From positions 62,001 through 126,000 of the forward strand of contig NZ_OCNJ01000001.1 in the NCBI RefSeq assembly GCF_900230255.1: 64,000 bases of DNA, in the 5' to 3' direction. Below, piece by piece: positions 53,002-63,872 of this stretch (positions are counted from its first letter, which is position 1; every line of letters starts with the position of its first letter). A program made the translations under genes and the position numbers. Below the pieces are notes generated by a model. That model saw only the letters and a list, made by a program, of their open reading frames with translations, made no database searches and was not told the DNA's origin. Origin of the DNA: Caenispirillum bisanense (GTDB lineage: Bacteria; Pseudomonadota; Alphaproteobacteria; Rhodospirillales; Rhodospirillaceae).

Positions 53002-53199
53002 ATGCCCTTGGATACCACCATCTTTTCCGCCGCCGACGTGTTCGTCAGCCCCGCCATCTCCAGCGACGGCGCGATCCTCGGGTACCGCGTGCAGACGCTC
53101 GCAGGGGACGTGATCGCCCTGGTCCGTCAACGGGAGGTGGCGATCGCCATCGCCCAGGCGGCCCACGAGGAAGAACGCCTGTCACCCCACCTGCACTGA
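53002..53199 (+). CDS. small hypothetical protein
   Basis: 65 residues (MPLDTTIFSAADVFVSPAISSDGAILGYRVQTLAGDVIALVRQREVAIAIAQAAHEEERLSPHLH). Start ATG 53002 chosen because residues after it have normal composition; the frame is open 14 codons further to a GTG inside the AT-rich region. The pattern (two beta strands with a helix) resembles a small sensor- or DUF-like fold, but I recognise no family. A strong bidirectional terminator follows at 53314. Confidence 0.55.
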   Translation: MPLDTTIFSAADVFVSPAISSDGAILGYRVQTLAGDVIALVRQREVAIAIAQAAHEEERLSPHLH

Positions 53200-53313
53200 G
53201 GCTCGGTGCGGGAAGCAGGCGCAAGCGGCGCCGCGTTTCCTACGCCCAAAGACCGCCCGCCGCACCGCCGCTCGCGCGGATCCGCGGCCAGGGCGAGCGA
53301 GCCGATCCCGTCC

Positions 53314-53353
53314 GAAAAGCCGGCGTTCCTGCATAAGGGAACGCCGGCTTTTC
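53314..53353 (+). terminator. terminator of the small gene at 53002
   Basis: 16-bp perfect stem GAAAAGCCGGCGTTCC (53314-53329) with 53338-53353, 8-nt loop, descending arm ending TTTTC and TTTACG. It can work in both directions. Confidence 0.88.
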
Positions 53354-53400
53354 TTTACGCAGTCCTAACGTTTGTATCGCATTCTCTTGCATAAGGGCGG

Positions 53401-53440
53401 CATAAAGAAAAGGCCCCGCCGGTTTTCGCGGCGGGGCCTT
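53401..53440 (-). terminator. terminator of the D,D-carboxypeptidase gene
   Basis: 11-bp perfect stem AAGGCCCCGCC (53410-53420 with 53430-53440) followed on the minus strand by TTTCTTTATG. Confidence 0.85.
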
Positions 53441-53463
53441 CGCGTTTTTCTTGGGAACCCTTG

Positions 53464-54954
53464 TCAGTCGGTGGCCGTGGTGGCGGCGCGCTTGCCGCCG
53501 GCGAGCGCCAGGTTGACGTCGGGCGGCACGATGATGCAGGCCATGTTTGTGCGCTTCAGGGTGTCGCAGGCGGTGCGGGCCTCGCGCTCGCTCATGCCCA
53601 TGACGCGGGCGCGGTAGATGGTGCCGCTGTCGTCGCGCAGGGTGGAGATCTTGGCGTGGGTGCCCTGGATGGCGCGCTTCAGCTTGTCGGCCGCTTCCAC
53701 GGCCTTCATCTGCGCCGCCTCGAACTTGGAATAGGCCCCGACCTGGACGCCCCAGCCGTCGCGGCCGGCGGTGGGGGCGGTGCGGGCGCCGGGGTCGGTC
53801 AGGGCCGAGGGGGCGGTGACGGCCGGCGCCTGCAGGCCGGCCGGCGGCGTCAGCGCCAGGGCGACCTGCGTCTCCGCCTGGGGCGCCGCAGGCAGGGCCT
53901 CGGCGAGGTTCTTCACCGTGCCGGCCGGACCGGCGGGATTGGCGCTGCCGACGGCCACCGGCGCGGCGGCCGGCGCGGCCACGGCGGCGGCGACCACGGG
54001 CTGGCCGGGGATCGGCTTCACCACCGGCAGCGGCGCCGCGGCGGCGAGCTGCGCACCCGCGGCCGGCTTGGCGGCCGGGGCAGGGGCGGGCGTCGCGGCG
54101 GCCATCGCCGGGGCCGGCTTCTTCTTCGGCGTCGGGGCGGTCTCGCCCGAGGCGACGGCGAAGCCCTGGTCGAGCAGCTTCATCATGTGGGTGTCGCGCC
54201 AGCCGGCACTCTCGCCGCCGAACACCACGCCGACCAGGCGTCGGCCGTCGCGCACGGCGCTGGCCACCAGGTTGAAGCCCGAGGCATTGATGTAGCCGGT
54301 CTTCAGGCCGTCGGCGCCCTTGTACTTCAGCAGCACGCGGTTGTGGGTGTTCAGCGTGCGGCCGAGCACCTTGGCGGATCGGGTGGCGAAATAATGGTAG
54401 TACTGCGGAAAATGCTTCTGCAGGGCGAGCGCCAGGGTCGCCATGTCCTCGGCCGTCGACAGCTGCGCCGTGTTGGGCAGGCCGGAGGCATTGCGGAAGG
54501 TGGTCCGCTTCATACCGAGGTCGTGCGCCTTCTTGGTCATCTTGGCGGCGAACTGGACCTCGCTGCCGGCCAGGTTCTCGGCCACCACCACGGCGATGTC
54601 GTTGGCCGACTTGGTGACCAGGGTGCGGATGGCGTCTTCCACCGTGATGCTCTCGCCCGCCTTGATGCCGAGCTTGGACGGCGGCATGCCGGCGGCGCGG
54701 GTGGAGGCCTTGAGCGGCGAGTTGAGCTTCAGCGTGCCCTTCTCCAGCTGCTCGAAGACCATGTAGAGGGTCATCATCTTCGTCAGCGACGCGGGATAGA
54801 GGCGCTCCTCCGCGTTGCGGGAATAGAGGACCTTGCCGGTGGCGGCGTCGACCACGATGGAGGCGTAGCGGCCGGCGAACGCCTGCGAGGCCCCGCCCAG
54901 GGTCAGGATGCCGACCACCAGGGCGAAACAAATGACGCGAAGAGCTGCCTGCAT
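53464..54954 (-). CDS. D-alanyl-D-alanine carboxypeptidase with C-terminal SPOR domain
   Basis: 496 residues from ATG 54954 (MQAALRVICFALVVGILTLGGASQAFAGRYASIVVDAATGK) with GGGGGAAAG upstream; ATG 54966 is also open. Signal peptide, then peptidase S11 domain with S56-x-x-K59 in YPASLTKMMTLY, S116-A-N118 in LVTKSANDIAVVV and KTG in GLKTGYINASGFN. Trims the terminal D-Ala of peptidoglycan in the periplasm. A long Ala/Pro-rich linker (about 290-400) leads to a SPOR domain (GWGVQVGAYSKFEAAQMKAVEAADKLKRAI), which binds denuded glycans at the septum. A SPOR fusion suggests septal targeting. Confidence 0.93.
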   Translation of the reverse strand: MQAALRVICFALVVGILTLGGASQAFAGRYASIVVDAATGKVLYSRNAEERLYPASLTKMMTLYMVFEQLEKGTLKLNSPLKASTRAAGMPPSKLGIKAGESITVEDAIRTLVTKSANDIAVVVAENLAGSEVQFAAKMTKKAHDLGMKRTTFRNASGLPNTAQLSTAEDMATLALALQKHFPQYYHYFATRSAKVLGRTLNTHNRVLLKYKGADGLKTGYINASGFNLVASAVRDGRRLVGVVFGGESAGWRDTHMMKLLDQGFAVASGETAPTPKKKPAPAMAAATPAPAPAAKPAAGAQLAAAAPLPVVKPIPGQPVVAAAVAAPAAAPVAVGSANPAGPAGTVKNLAEALPAAPQAETQVALALTPPAGLQAPAVTAPSALTDPGARTAPTAGRDGWGVQVGAYSKFEAAQMKAVEAADKLKRAIQGTHAKISTLRDDSGTIYRARVMGMSEREARTACDTLKRTNMACIIVPPDVNLALAGGKRAATTATD

Positions 54955-55183
54955 ACTTTCCCCCATGCGACGACGTGCGGCCACGGTCCCTCGGCTTACG
55001 AAGACCAAGATGACGGATATCCCTTAACCAATGGTTTTTCCGGGGCGACTCGGCCCTCAGGATAAGCTTCCACCGAGTCGCTGTAAACCGAAGTCTCGGG
55101 AATCAAGGGATTTTCACGGGACGTTCCTTATCCTGCCGTGACCTTGTCGTGTCCATGGTCCCTGAAGCATCAAAGGGTTCTGT

Positions 55184-55192
55184 TGCGTCGCA
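55184..55192 (+). promoter_or_regulatory. TGC-N3-GCA box upstream of the phasin 2 promoter
   Basis: TGTTGC-GTC-GCAGCAA, core 55184-55192, centre 15 bp before the -35 hexamer start. Confidence 0.55.
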
Positions 55193-55202
55193 GCAATTTC
55201 GT

Positions 55203-55232
55203 TTGACTCGCCGCGGAAGGCCTTGCCATAGT
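55203..55232 (+). promoter_or_regulatory. candidate promoter of the second phasin gene
   Basis: TTGACT (55203-55208), 18-bp spacer, CATAGT (55227-55232, 4 of 6). Flanked by TGC-N3-GCA boxes at the same distances as at the first phasin gene. Confidence 0.5.
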
Positions 55233-55240
55233 CGCCATGT

Positions 55241-55249
55241 TGCATCGCA
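55241..55249 (+). promoter_or_regulatory. TGC-N3-GCA box downstream of the phasin 2 promoter
   Basis: CATGTTGC-ATC-GCACAA, core 55241-55249, about 13 bp after the -10. CATGTTGC is identical to the downstream box of the first phasin promoter. Confidence 0.55.
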
Positions 55250-55438
55250 CAAAGGGCGGCCGTGCGCGCCTTCGCGGCCCGTGGCCGGCGGTGCTGCGAA
55301 GGATTTTTCCGCGCTGCGGGAACGCCGGGCCGTCGGCGTTGTTCTGCACCCGTTATCCGGCACTCCGCTTGAGGACTTTCGCGGGTGCCACATGAGCCCG
55401 ATCCGACAGACGTTGTTGCCGCCAGGGAGCCAGCGACC

Positions 55439-56161
55439 ATGACCACCGCGAAGACCGCCCCGACCACCACCACCGAGACCGCCGCGCCCGCCGAAGCCGC
55501 CGCCGCGCCGGCGCCCGCCGCCGCCGCCCGCAAGCCGGCCGCCAAGGCCGCCGCCGCGCCGAAGGCCGCCGCCGCCGTCGCGCCGGTGGACCTGCCCAAG
55601 GCGCCGACGGCCACCGAGGCCGCCGCCGCCGCCAGCAAGCAGGCGACCGACGCCGCCAAGGTGATCGACGAGGCCGTCGCCGTCGGCAAGCAGACCGTCG
55701 AGAACGTGGTCAAGGCCGGCACGGATACCGCCGCCAAGACCTACGAGACTGCCGTCGCGGCCCAGCGCTCGCGCGTCGACGCCGCCGCCAAGGCCAGCGA
55801 CGACGCCATGAAGAGCTACGAGTCCTCGGTCGCGCTCGCGAAGGACAACGTGGACGCCGTGCTGACCTCGGGCTCCATCGTCGTGAAGGGCATGCAGGAC
55901 GTCACCAAGATCCTGCTGTCGGCCGTGCACGACCAGCTCGAGGGCAATCTGGCCTACGGCAAGGCGCTGCTCGGCTGCCGCTCGGTGAACGAGGTGATCG
56001 ACCTCAACCAGTCCGCCGCCAAGGCCGGCTTCGACAGCGCCGGCGAGATCGTCGGCAAGATCTCCGCCACCTCGGCCAAGACCGTGGAAGAGGCCGTCGC
56101 GCCCCTGACCGCGCGGCTGAGCGCCACTCTCGACCGCACGCTGCAGCCGCTCGGCCGCTGA
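55439..56161 (+). CDS. phasin-family protein 2 with Ala/Lys-rich N-terminus
   Basis: 240 residues from ATG 55439. The first 80 residues are Thr/Ala/Pro/Lys-rich (TETAAPAEAAAAPAPAAAARKPAAKAAAAPKAAAA), resembling the PhaF-like or histone-H1-like tails of some phasins and possibly nucleic-acid-binding. A phasin domain follows: AASKQATDAAKVIDEAVAVGKQTVENVVKAGTDTAAKTYETAVAAQRSRV and NVDAVLTSGSIVVKGMQDVTKILLSAVHDQLEGNLAYGKALLGCRSVNEVIDLNQSAAKAGFDSAGE. Granule-coat or cell-division-linked role as in the family. Promoter design equals that of phasin 1. Confidence 0.85.
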   Translation: MTTAKTAPTTTTETAAPAEAAAAPAPAAAARKPAAKAAAAPKAAAAVAPVDLPKAPTATEAAAAASKQATDAAKVIDEAVAVGKQTVENVVKAGTDTAAKTYETAVAAQRSRVDAAAKASDDAMKSYESSVALAKDNVDAVLTSGSIVVKGMQDVTKILLSAVHDQLEGNLAYGKALLGCRSVNEVIDLNQSAAKAGFDSAGEIVGKISATSAKTVEEAVAPLTARLSATLDRTLQPLGR

Positions 56162-56191
56162 CGCGGCACGACGCAGACCTGCCTGCTGACG

Positions 56192-56233
56192 AAGGCGCCC
56201 GGCGGTCACCCGCCCGGGCGCCTTTCGCGTTTC
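56192..56233 (+). terminator. terminator of the second phasin gene
   Basis: 11-bp stem AAGGCGCCCGG (56192-56202) with CCGGGCGCCTT (56214-56224), 11-nt loop, then TCGCGTTTC. It starts 31 nt after the stop. Confidence 0.8.
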
Positions 56234-56540
56234 TGCGCCGCCGCTCGCGGCCGCCCGCCCGCGTGAGCGGCGGCCATGATCCGCCCGCCGCCGCAGGACG
56301 TAGATCATTCCGGACGGTCCTCGTCCGCCCCGTCGCCGGCTCCTTCCAGGCGGCGGAGTTCATCTTCCTTCGGACGCTGCGCATCGGCGGCAAGCTATTG
56401 GGAAAATTGCCCTGCCACTGGCTGCCTCGGTCGTGCGTACCTATATCAGCCTCGGGTGACCAACAGTGCTCTTTGCCGCCGCCCCGGCCCGACCTATTAT
56501 CGAAGGACGAGCAGGTTCTGTACTGGAGTGACGGACGCAT
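56234..56540 (+). other. intergenic region before clpS
   Basis: About 307 bp with no recognised gene. The right half (about 56390-56540) is AT-richer and has a TATATC (56442-56447) that could be a clpS -10, but no good -35. No RNA or clear hairpin. Confidence 0.4.
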
Positions 56541-56873
56541 ATGAGCGATCACGACCATGACCGGAACGGGCCGGGCGGGCCCAATACGAACGTGGTCATC
56601 AAGACCCGTCCGAAGACGAAAAAGCCGTCCATGTACAAGGTCTTGATGCTGAACGACGACTACACGCCCATGGAGTTCGTCGTTCATGTCCTGGAACGGT
56701 TCTTCGCCAAGAACCGGGAAGAAGCGACACGCATCATGCTGCACGTGCACCAGCGCGGTGTCGGAGTGTGCGGCGTCTTCACCTACGAGGTGGCGGAGAC
56801 CAAGGTGACCCAGGTGATGGATCTGGCGCGTCAGCACCAGCATCCGCTGCAGTGCACCGTGGAAAAGGAATAG
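56541..56873 (+). CDS. clpS: ATP-dependent Clp protease adaptor ClpS
   Basis: 110 residues. Delivers N-degron substrates to ClpAP. After an N-terminal tail the core reads [97 protein letters not shown] binds the N-terminal residue. The gap to clpA is 6 nt, so translation is coupled. Confidence 0.97.
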   Translation: MSDHDHDRNGPGGPNTNVVIKTRPKTKKPSMYKVLMLNDDYTPMEFVVHVLERFFAKNREEATRIMLHVHQRGVGVCGVFTYEVAETKVTQVMDLARQHQHPLQCTVEKE

Positions 56874-56879
56874 CCGCCC

Positions 56880-59174
56880 ATGCTTTCGGCCAACCTGGAA
56901 CAGACCCTACACAAGGCCCTGGCGCTGGCCGCCCAGCATCGCCACGAGTATGCCACGCTGGAACACCTCCTGCTGGCGCTCGGCGACGATGCGGACGCGG
57001 TCGCGGTCATGCGGGCTTGCAACGTGGACATCGAGCGCCTGAAGCGCGATGTCGGCGCCTTTGTCGACAAGGAACTGTCCGGGCTGGTCACCGCGCGGGA
57101 GACCGATCCGAAGCCGACTGCCGGCTTCCAGCGGGTCGTGCAGCGCGCCGCCATCCACGTTCAGTCCTCCGGCCGCGAGGAAGTGACGGGGGCCAACGTC
57201 CTCGTCGCGCTCTTCAGCGAACGCGAGAGCCACGCCGTCTACTTCCTGCAGAGCCAGGACATGAGCCGGCTGGACGCCGTCAACTACATCAGTCACGGGA
57301 TCGCCAAGCGGCCGGGTGGCGCGTCTGCCCGCCCCGTCTCCGGCGCCGACGACGATGCGCACGCGGAGGCCGTGGTGAAAAAGGGACGTGAAGCGCTCGA
57401 CACCTACTGCGTCGACCTCAACCGGAAGGCGCGCGACGGCAAGATCGACCCCCTGATCGGACGCGATCTCGAGGTCGAGCGGACCATCCAGATCCTGTGC
57501 CGCCGCACCAAGAACAACCCCCTCTACGTGGGTGACCCCGGCGTCGGCAAGACCGCCATCGCCGAAGGCCTGGCCAAGCGCATCGTCGAGGGCGAGGTGC
57601 CCGAGGTGCTGCAGGACGCCACCATCTTCGCGCTCGACATGGGCTCGCTGCTGGCCGGCACCCGCTACCGCGGCGACTTCGAGGAGCGCCTGAAGGCCGT
57701 CGTCTCCGAACTGGAGGCGCTGCCCGGTTCGGTCCTGTTCATCGACGAGATCCACACGGTCATCGGCGCCGGCGCCACTTCGGGCGGCAGCATGGACGCC
57801 TCCAACCTGCTGAAGCCGGCGCTCGCCCAGGGCACGCTGCGCTGCATCGGGTCGACCACCTACAAGGAATTCCGCAACCACTTCGAGAAGGACCGCGCGC
57901 TGGTCCGTCGCTTCCAGAAGATCGACGTGCCCGAGCCGTCCGTCGAGGACTCGGTCAAGATCCTGCGCGGCCTGAAGCCGTATTACGAGAAGCACCACGG
58001 CGTGAAGTACACGGTGGAAGCCATCCGCTCGGCGGTGGAACTGGCCGCCAAGTACATCCACGACCGCAAGCTGCCCGACAAGGCCATCGACGTCATCGAC
58101 GAGGTGGGCGCGGCCCGCAACCTGATCCCCGAGAACAAGCGCCGCAAGACCGTGACGGTTCGCGACGTGGAAGAAATCGTCGCCAAGATCGCCCGCATCC
58201 CGCCCAAGTCCGTCAGCCGCGACGACCAGGAGGCCCTGCGCAACCTGGAACGCGACCTGAAGACCATGGTGTTCGGCCAGAACAAGGCCATCGAGATGCT
58301 GTCCAGCTCCATCAAGCTGGCGCGCGCCGGCCTGCGGGAGCCCGAGAAGCCCATCGGCAACTACCTGTTCTCCGGCCCGACCGGCGTCGGCAAGACTGAG
58401 GTGGCGCGCCAGTTGTCGCGCTCGCTCGGCATCGAATTGCTGCGCTTCGACATGTCGGAGTACATGGAGCGGCATTCGGTGAGCCGCCTGATCGGCGCGC
58501 CGCCGGGCTATGTCGGCTTCGACCAGGGCGGCCTGCTGACCGACGGCATCGACCAGCACCCGCACAGCGTGCTGCTGCTCGACGAGATCGAGAAGGCCCA
58601 CCCCGATCTGTTCAACATCCTGTTGCAGATCATGGACCACGGCAAGCTGACCGACCACAACGGCAAGACGGTGGATTTCCGCAACGTCATCCTGATCATG
58701 ACGACCAACGCGGGCGCCACGGAACTCGCCAAGCCGGCCATCGGCTTCGGCCGCGAGACCCGCGAAGGCGACGACAAGGAAGCCATCGAGCGGATGTTCA
58801 GCCCGGAATTCCGCAACCGCCTGGATGCCGTCATCCCCTTCGCCAACCTGGATACCGACGTGGTGTCCAAGGTCGTCGACAAGTTCATCATGGAGCTGGA
58901 GGCCCAGCTGGCCGACCGCGACGTGCAGATCGAACTCACCGACGAAGCGCGCAAGTGGCTGGCCGATCGCGGCTACGACCGCAGCATGGGCGCCCGCCCG
59001 CTCGGCCGCGTGATCCAGGAAACCATCAAGCGCCCGCTGGCCGAGGAACTGCTGTTCGGCAAGCTCGTGCTGGGTGGCGTCGTGAAGGTGCGCATCGAGG
59101 ACGACAAGCCCGTCTTCGACATCAGCCCGGCCCCGCCGCGAGCCCGCCGCAAGGAAGAGGAAACGGTGGACTGA
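56880..59174 (+). CDS. clpA: ATP-dependent Clp protease ATP-binding subunit ClpA
   Basis: 764 residues. Unfoldase partner of ClpP. N-terminal Clp domain ([33 protein letters not shown]) binds ClpS. First AAA+ domain: [33 protein letters not shown]. Second AAA+: [43 protein letters not shown], and the C-terminal small domain [24 protein letters not shown]. ClpP is not in the window. Complete. Confidence 0.98.
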   Translation: MLSANLEQTLHKALALAAQHRHEYATLEHLLLALGDDADAVAVMRACNVDIERLKRDVGAFVDKELSGLVTARETDPKPTAGFQRVVQRAAIHVQSSGREEVTGANVLVALFSERESHAVYFLQSQDMSRLDAVNYISHGIAKRPGGASARPVSGADDDAHAEAVVKKGREALDTYCVDLNRKARDGKIDPLIGRDLEVERTIQILCRRTKNNPLYVGDPGVGKTAIAEGLAKRIVEGEVPEVLQDATIFALDMGSLLAGTRYRGDFEERLKAVVSELEALPGSVLFIDEIHTVIGAGATSGGSMDASNLLKPALAQGTLRCIGSTTYKEFRNHFEKDRALVRRFQKIDVPEPSVEDSVKILRGLKPYYEKHHGVKYTVEAIRSAVELAAKYIHDRKLPDKAIDVIDEVGAARNLIPENKRRKTVTVRDVEEIVAKIARIPPKSVSRDDQEALRNLERDLKTMVFGQNKAIEMLSSSIKLARAGLREPEKPIGNYLFSGPTGVGKTEVARQLSRSLGIELLRFDMSEYMERHSVSRLIGAPPGYVGFDQGGLLTDGIDQHPHSVLLLDEIEKAHPDLFNILLQIMDHGKLTDHNGKTVDFRNVILIMTTNAGATELAKPAIGFGRETREGDDKEAIERMFSPEFRNRLDAVIPFANLDTDVVSKVVDKFIMELEAQLADRDVQIELTDEARKWLADRGYDRSMGARPLGRVIQETIKRPLAEELLFGKLVLGGVVKVRIEDDKPVFDISPAPPRARRKEEETVD

Positions 59175-59197
59175 TACGGTCCGCCGCCGTGACGAAG

Positions 59198-59229
59198 ACC
59201 CCCGGTACCGCAAGGTGGCGGGGGTTTTT
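59198..59229 (+). terminator. terminator of clpSA
   Basis: 12-bp stem with one mismatch (59198-59209 with 59214-59225), loop GCAA, then TTTTTC. Confidence 0.8.
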
Positions 59230-59386
59230 CTTTGGGCGGCACGGGCAGCGCGAGCGACGCTCAGCCACGGCTGAAATGTTCGAGTTTGGCCGCGCGCGGC
59301 GTCGCACCGCACACTTCGACGACCCTGCCCGGTGATGCCGATCCGAAGACGGCCGACGCTCCGGGCGTCCCGGCGAGGAGGTGCCC

Positions 59387-60166
59387 GTGTCGTCAGACGT
59401 CGTTCGATGCGAGCCGCATTCCGGTGGGGTCGCGGAGCTGATCATCGACCGGCCCGCCGCGCGCAATGCCCTGAACCGCGCCCTGACCGATGCCATGGCC
59501 GCACACCTCGCGCGGCTGGCGGCCGATGCCGCCGTGCGGGTGGTCCTGCTGCGGGCGGAGGGCGAGCACTTCGCGGCCGGGGCCGACGTCAAGGAAATGC
59601 TCGTCCTGAGCGCCGACGAGGCGCGCGCCCTCGACTTCGCCGGCTGCTGCGCCGCCCTCGGCGACTTCCCCAAGCCCGTGGTGGCCCTGGTGCAGGGTTT
59701 CGCGCTGGGCGGCGGCTGCGAGCTGGTGGAGATGTGCGACGTCGTGCTGGCCGCCGAGACCGCCGTCTTCGGCCACCCGGAGGTCCGCCTCGGCACCATG
59801 CCCGGCGCCGGCGGCACGCAGCGCCTGCCGCGCCTGGTCGGCATGGCCAAGGCGCTGGACCTGCTGCTGACCGGCCGCCGCATGGACGCCCGCGAGGCGG
59901 AGCGCTGCGGGCTGGTCTCGCGCGTCGTCCCGGCCGGAAGCCTGATCGAGGAGGGGCGCCGGGTGGCGGCGGACATGGCGACCCTCCCGGGCGAGGTTCT
60001 GCGGACGATCAAGCGGGTCGCCCGGTCCGGCGCCGATGTGCCCCTGGCGGAGGCCCTGCGGCAGGAGCGCGCCGCCTTCCACCACAGCCTCGCCGGAGCC
60101 GAGCGCTACGAAGGGATGCGGGCCTTCCTGGAAAAGCGTCCGCCCCGCTTCGATGCCGGGCCGTGA
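59387..60166 (+). CDS. enoyl-CoA hydratase/isomerase family protein
   Basis: 259 residues from GTG 59387 (GGAGG 5 nt upstream). Crotonase fold: oxyanion-hole motif GEHFAAGADVKEM and QGFALGGGCELVEMCDVVLAAE, then VFGHPEVRLGTMPGAGGTQRLPRLVG with both catalytic glutamates positioned as in true hydratases, and C-terminal RTIKRVARSG. In the phenylacetate context it may be PaaF-like (2,3-dehydroadipyl-CoA hydratase), but beta-oxidation hydratases look the same. Orientation is opposite to paaK, so it is not in that operon. Confidence 0.88.
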   Translation: MSSDVVRCEPHSGGVAELIIDRPAARNALNRALTDAMAAHLARLAADAAVRVVLLRAEGEHFAAGADVKEMLVLSADEARALDFAGCCAALGDFPKPVVALVQGFALGGGCELVEMCDVVLAAETAVFGHPEVRLGTMPGAGGTQRLPRLVGMAKALDLLLTGRRMDAREAERCGLVSRVVPAGSLIEEGRRVAADMATLPGEVLRTIKRVARSGADVPLAEALRQERAAFHHSLAGAERYEGMRAFLEKRPPRFDAGP

Positions 60167-60223
60167 CCGCCGCGCCCGATCCCGATCCCGAACCAACCGC
60201 AACCGAGAAGGACCCTTCCGACC

Positions 60224-60682
60224 ATGAACGAGATCACCCCGCCCCCGTCGCTCGGCCCCGACGTCGAACAGGTCGTGCGCGACAGCTTCGCCCGCCAGGG
60301 GCTGATGCACCACCTGGGGGCCGAAATGCACGAGGTGTCGCGCGGGCGGGTCAGCATCCGCCTGCCGTTCCGCGACACCCTGACCCAGCAACACGGCTAC
60401 TTCCACGCCGGCGGCACCAGCGCCATCGCCGATTCCGCCGGCGGCTATGCGGGCTTCACGCTCTTTCCGCCGGGCAGCTCGGTCCTGACCGTCGAGTTCA
60501 AGATCAACCTGCTCGCACCTGCCCAGGGCGATTACCTGGAGGCCATCGGCACCGTGGTGCGCTCCGGCCGCACCCTGACCATCTGCCAGCTGGAGGTCTT
60601 CGGCGTCACGGCGGAGCGCCGTGTGCTGGTCGCCGTCGGTCAGCAGACGTTGATGTGCATGCACGGCAAGCCGGACCGCTGA
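60224..60682 (+). CDS. PaaI-type hotdog-fold thioesterase
   Basis: 152 residues. Start ATG with weak site. The hotdog core has YFHAGGTSAIADSAGGYAGFTLFPPGSSVLTVEFKINLLAPAQGDYLEAIGTVVRSGRTLTICQLEVFGV; the HAGGTSAIADSA helix carries the catalytic Asp-type residue of the PaaI/DUF4442-like group. Hydrolyses acyl-CoA thioesters; substrate unknown. 57 nt after the enoyl-CoA hydratase, so both probably form one transcript. A second PaaI-like gene lies at 63402 on the other strand. Confidence 0.83.
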   Translation: MNEITPPPSLGPDVEQVVRDSFARQGLMHHLGAEMHEVSRGRVSIRLPFRDTLTQQHGYFHAGGTSAIADSAGGYAGFTLFPPGSSVLTVEFKINLLAPAQGDYLEAIGTVVRSGRTLTICQLEVFGVTAERRVLVAVGQQTLMCMHGKPDR

Positions 60683-60725
60683 CCGAGGGGCCACGCCGGC
60701 CCCCGCTGGCCCGACCAGCAGCCGC

Positions 60726-60764
60726 GCAAAAAGGCGCGAGAGCGACGGCACGCTCTCGCGCCTT
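60726..60764 (-). terminator. terminator of the paaK transcript
   Basis: 14-bp perfect stem AAGGCGCGAGAGCG (60731-60744 with 60751-60764), loop ACGGCA, followed on the minus strand by TTTTTGCGCGGC. It also ends the converging plus-strand pair. Confidence 0.88.
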
Positions 60765-60794
60765 CTGCCGGGCGACCGGGGAGGTCGCGGCCGC

Positions 60795-62159
60795 TCAGGC
60801 CTCCTTGCGCAGGTCGATGATGCGCTTGGCCTTGCCCTGGCTGCGCTCGATGGCGCCGTGGGGTTCCACGTCCACCACCGCCGACACGCCGATGAACGAC
60901 TTGATGTGGTGCGCCAGTTCTTTGCCGGCGGCCTCGCAGGCGGCGCGCGGCATGTCGGGCGTGCGCATCTCGACGCGCACCTTCAGGGCGTCCAGGTGCC
61001 CCTGGCGGCTGACCACCAGCTGGTAATGCGGCGCGAGGCGGCTGTCCTTCAGGATCAGCTCCTCGATCTGGGTCGGGAAGACGTTGACGCCGCGGATGAT
61101 GAGCATGTCGTCCGAGCGGCCGGTGATCTTCTCGATGCGCCGCATGGTGCGCGCCGTGCCGGGCAGCAGGCGGGTCAGGTCGCGGGTGCGGTAGCGGATG
61201 ACCGGCATCGCCTCCTTGGTGAGGCTGGTGAACACCAGTTCGCCGATCTCGCCGTCGGGCACCGGCTCGCCGGTCTCGGGGTTGATGATCTCGGGGTAGA
61301 AGTGGTCTTCCCAGATGGTCAGGCCGTCCTTGCTCTCGATGCACTCGATGCCGACGCCCGGGCCGATCACTTCCGACAGGCCGTAGATGTCGATGGCGTC
61401 GATGCCGAGGCGCTCCTCGATCTCCAGCCGCATGTCGTTGGTCCAGGGCTCGGCGCCGAAGATGCCGATCTTGAGCGAGCAGTCGCGCGGGTTCATGCCC
61501 TGGCGTTCCATCTCGTCGGCCATGACCAGCATGTAGGACGGCGTCACCATGATGATTTCCGGCTGGAAGTCGCGGATCAGCGCCACCTGCTTCTCGGTCT
61601 GGCCGCCCGACATGGGAATGACCGTGCAGCCCAGCGCCTCCGCCCCGTAGTGGGCGCCGAGGCCGCCGGTGAACAGGCCGTAGCCGTAGGAGATGTGGAC
61701 CTTCATGTTGCGCCGGCCGCCGGCCGCCCGGATGGAGCGCGCCATGACCCGCGACCACATCTGGATGTCCGAGGCGGTGTAGCCCACCACCGTCGGCTTG
61801 CCCGTGGTGCCCGACGAGGCATGGATGCGCACCACCTCGTCCATGGGCACGGCGAACATGCCGTAGGGGTAGGTGTCGCGCAGGTCCGCCTTCGACGTGG
61901 TGGGGAAGTGGCGCAGGTCCGCCAGTTCCTTGAAGTCGCGCGGGTGGATGCCCTTGTCGTCGCACTTCTTGCGGTAGTGCTCGACGTTCTCGTAGGCGTG
62001 GCGCACCGACCACTTCATGCGGCGCGTCTGGATCGCCGTCAGTTCGTCGCGCGAGCAGATTTCGATGGGGTCGAGTTCATGCTCGGCCGGGCGCTTGGTC
62101 AGGTCCATCTTCGCCATACTGGTCTTGAGCATGTTCATGGACGGATTTCCTTCGGTCAT
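60795..62159 (-). CDS. paaK: phenylacetate-CoA ligase
   Basis: 454 residues from ATG 62159 (MTEGNPSMNMLKTSMAKMDLTKRPAEHELDPIEICSRDELTAIQTRRMKWSVRHAYENVEHYRKKCD) with AGGAAA upstream. Activates phenylacetate to phenylacetyl-CoA, the entry step of aerobic hybrid phenylacetate catabolism. Adenylate-forming motifs: HASSGTTGKPTVVGYT (P-loop), DIYGLSEVIGPGVGIEC, GEIGELVFTSLTKEAMPVIRYRTRDLT and IRGVNVFPTQIEELIL; C-terminal KAKRIIDLRKEA. An internal ATG at MNMLK or MAKMD is possible. 41 nt after the thiolase gene, likely one operon. Confidence 0.95.
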   Translation of the reverse strand: MTEGNPSMNMLKTSMAKMDLTKRPAEHELDPIEICSRDELTAIQTRRMKWSVRHAYENVEHYRKKCDDKGIHPRDFKELADLRHFPTTSKADLRDTYPYGMFAVPMDEVVRIHASSGTTGKPTVVGYTASDIQMWSRVMARSIRAAGGRRNMKVHISYGYGLFTGGLGAHYGAEALGCTVIPMSGGQTEKQVALIRDFQPEIIMVTPSYMLVMADEMERQGMNPRDCSLKIGIFGAEPWTNDMRLEIEERLGIDAIDIYGLSEVIGPGVGIECIESKDGLTIWEDHFYPEIINPETGEPVPDGEIGELVFTSLTKEAMPVIRYRTRDLTRLLPGTARTMRRIEKITGRSDDMLIIRGVNVFPTQIEELILKDSRLAPHYQLVVSRQGHLDALKVRVEMRTPDMPRAACEAAGKELAHHIKSFIGVSAVVDVEPHGAIERSQGKAKRIIDLRKEA

Positions 62160-62200
62160 GGTCGTTTCCTCGCCTCGCCGGGGACTCTGTTGTGTGGCGG

Positions 62201-63401
<1,201 letters not shown>

Positions 63402-63409
<8 letters not shown>

Positions 63410-63872
63410 GGGTCATGACCTCCGTGACGCTGCCCTTCAGGCTGCGCGAGTTGCCGCGGAACTGGGCGATGACGGTGCCGTCCTGGTTGGTGACGACCAC
63501 GTCGGTGATGCCGCTGCGGCCGGCCTTCCAGGTCTCCCGCGCTTCGGCCCGCAGCACGTCGCCGCGCTTGGCCGGCGCGCAGAAGGTGACCGAGCAGTTG
63601 GCCGCCACCGTCACCACGTCGTGCGAGTTGCAGGCATAGGCGAAGGCGGTGTCGGCCAGGGTGAAGCACAGGCCGCCGTGCAGGATGTCGTGACCGTTCA
63701 CCATGTCCTGGCGCACGGTCATGGTGCAGACGGCGTAGGACGGCCCGACCTCCGGCACCGCGATGCCGAGGGCCTGCGCCGCGTGGTCGCGGGCGTACAT
63801 GGCCTCGCGCACGGCTTCCGACAGGGCCTGCGGGTCGCGCGGGGCCGCGCTGCTGGTGGTGCCTTCAGGCAT
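63402..63872 (-). CDS. paaI: hydroxyphenylacetyl-CoA thioesterase PaaI
   Basis: 156 residues. Hotdog thioesterase that rescues CoA from dead-end hydroxyphenylacetyl-CoA. The family signature is [54 protein letters not shown]. Start ATG overlaps the stop of the preceding partial gene (TGA at 63865-63867) and its end overlaps the thiolase start by 8 nt, so translation of all three is coupled. Confidence 0.94.
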
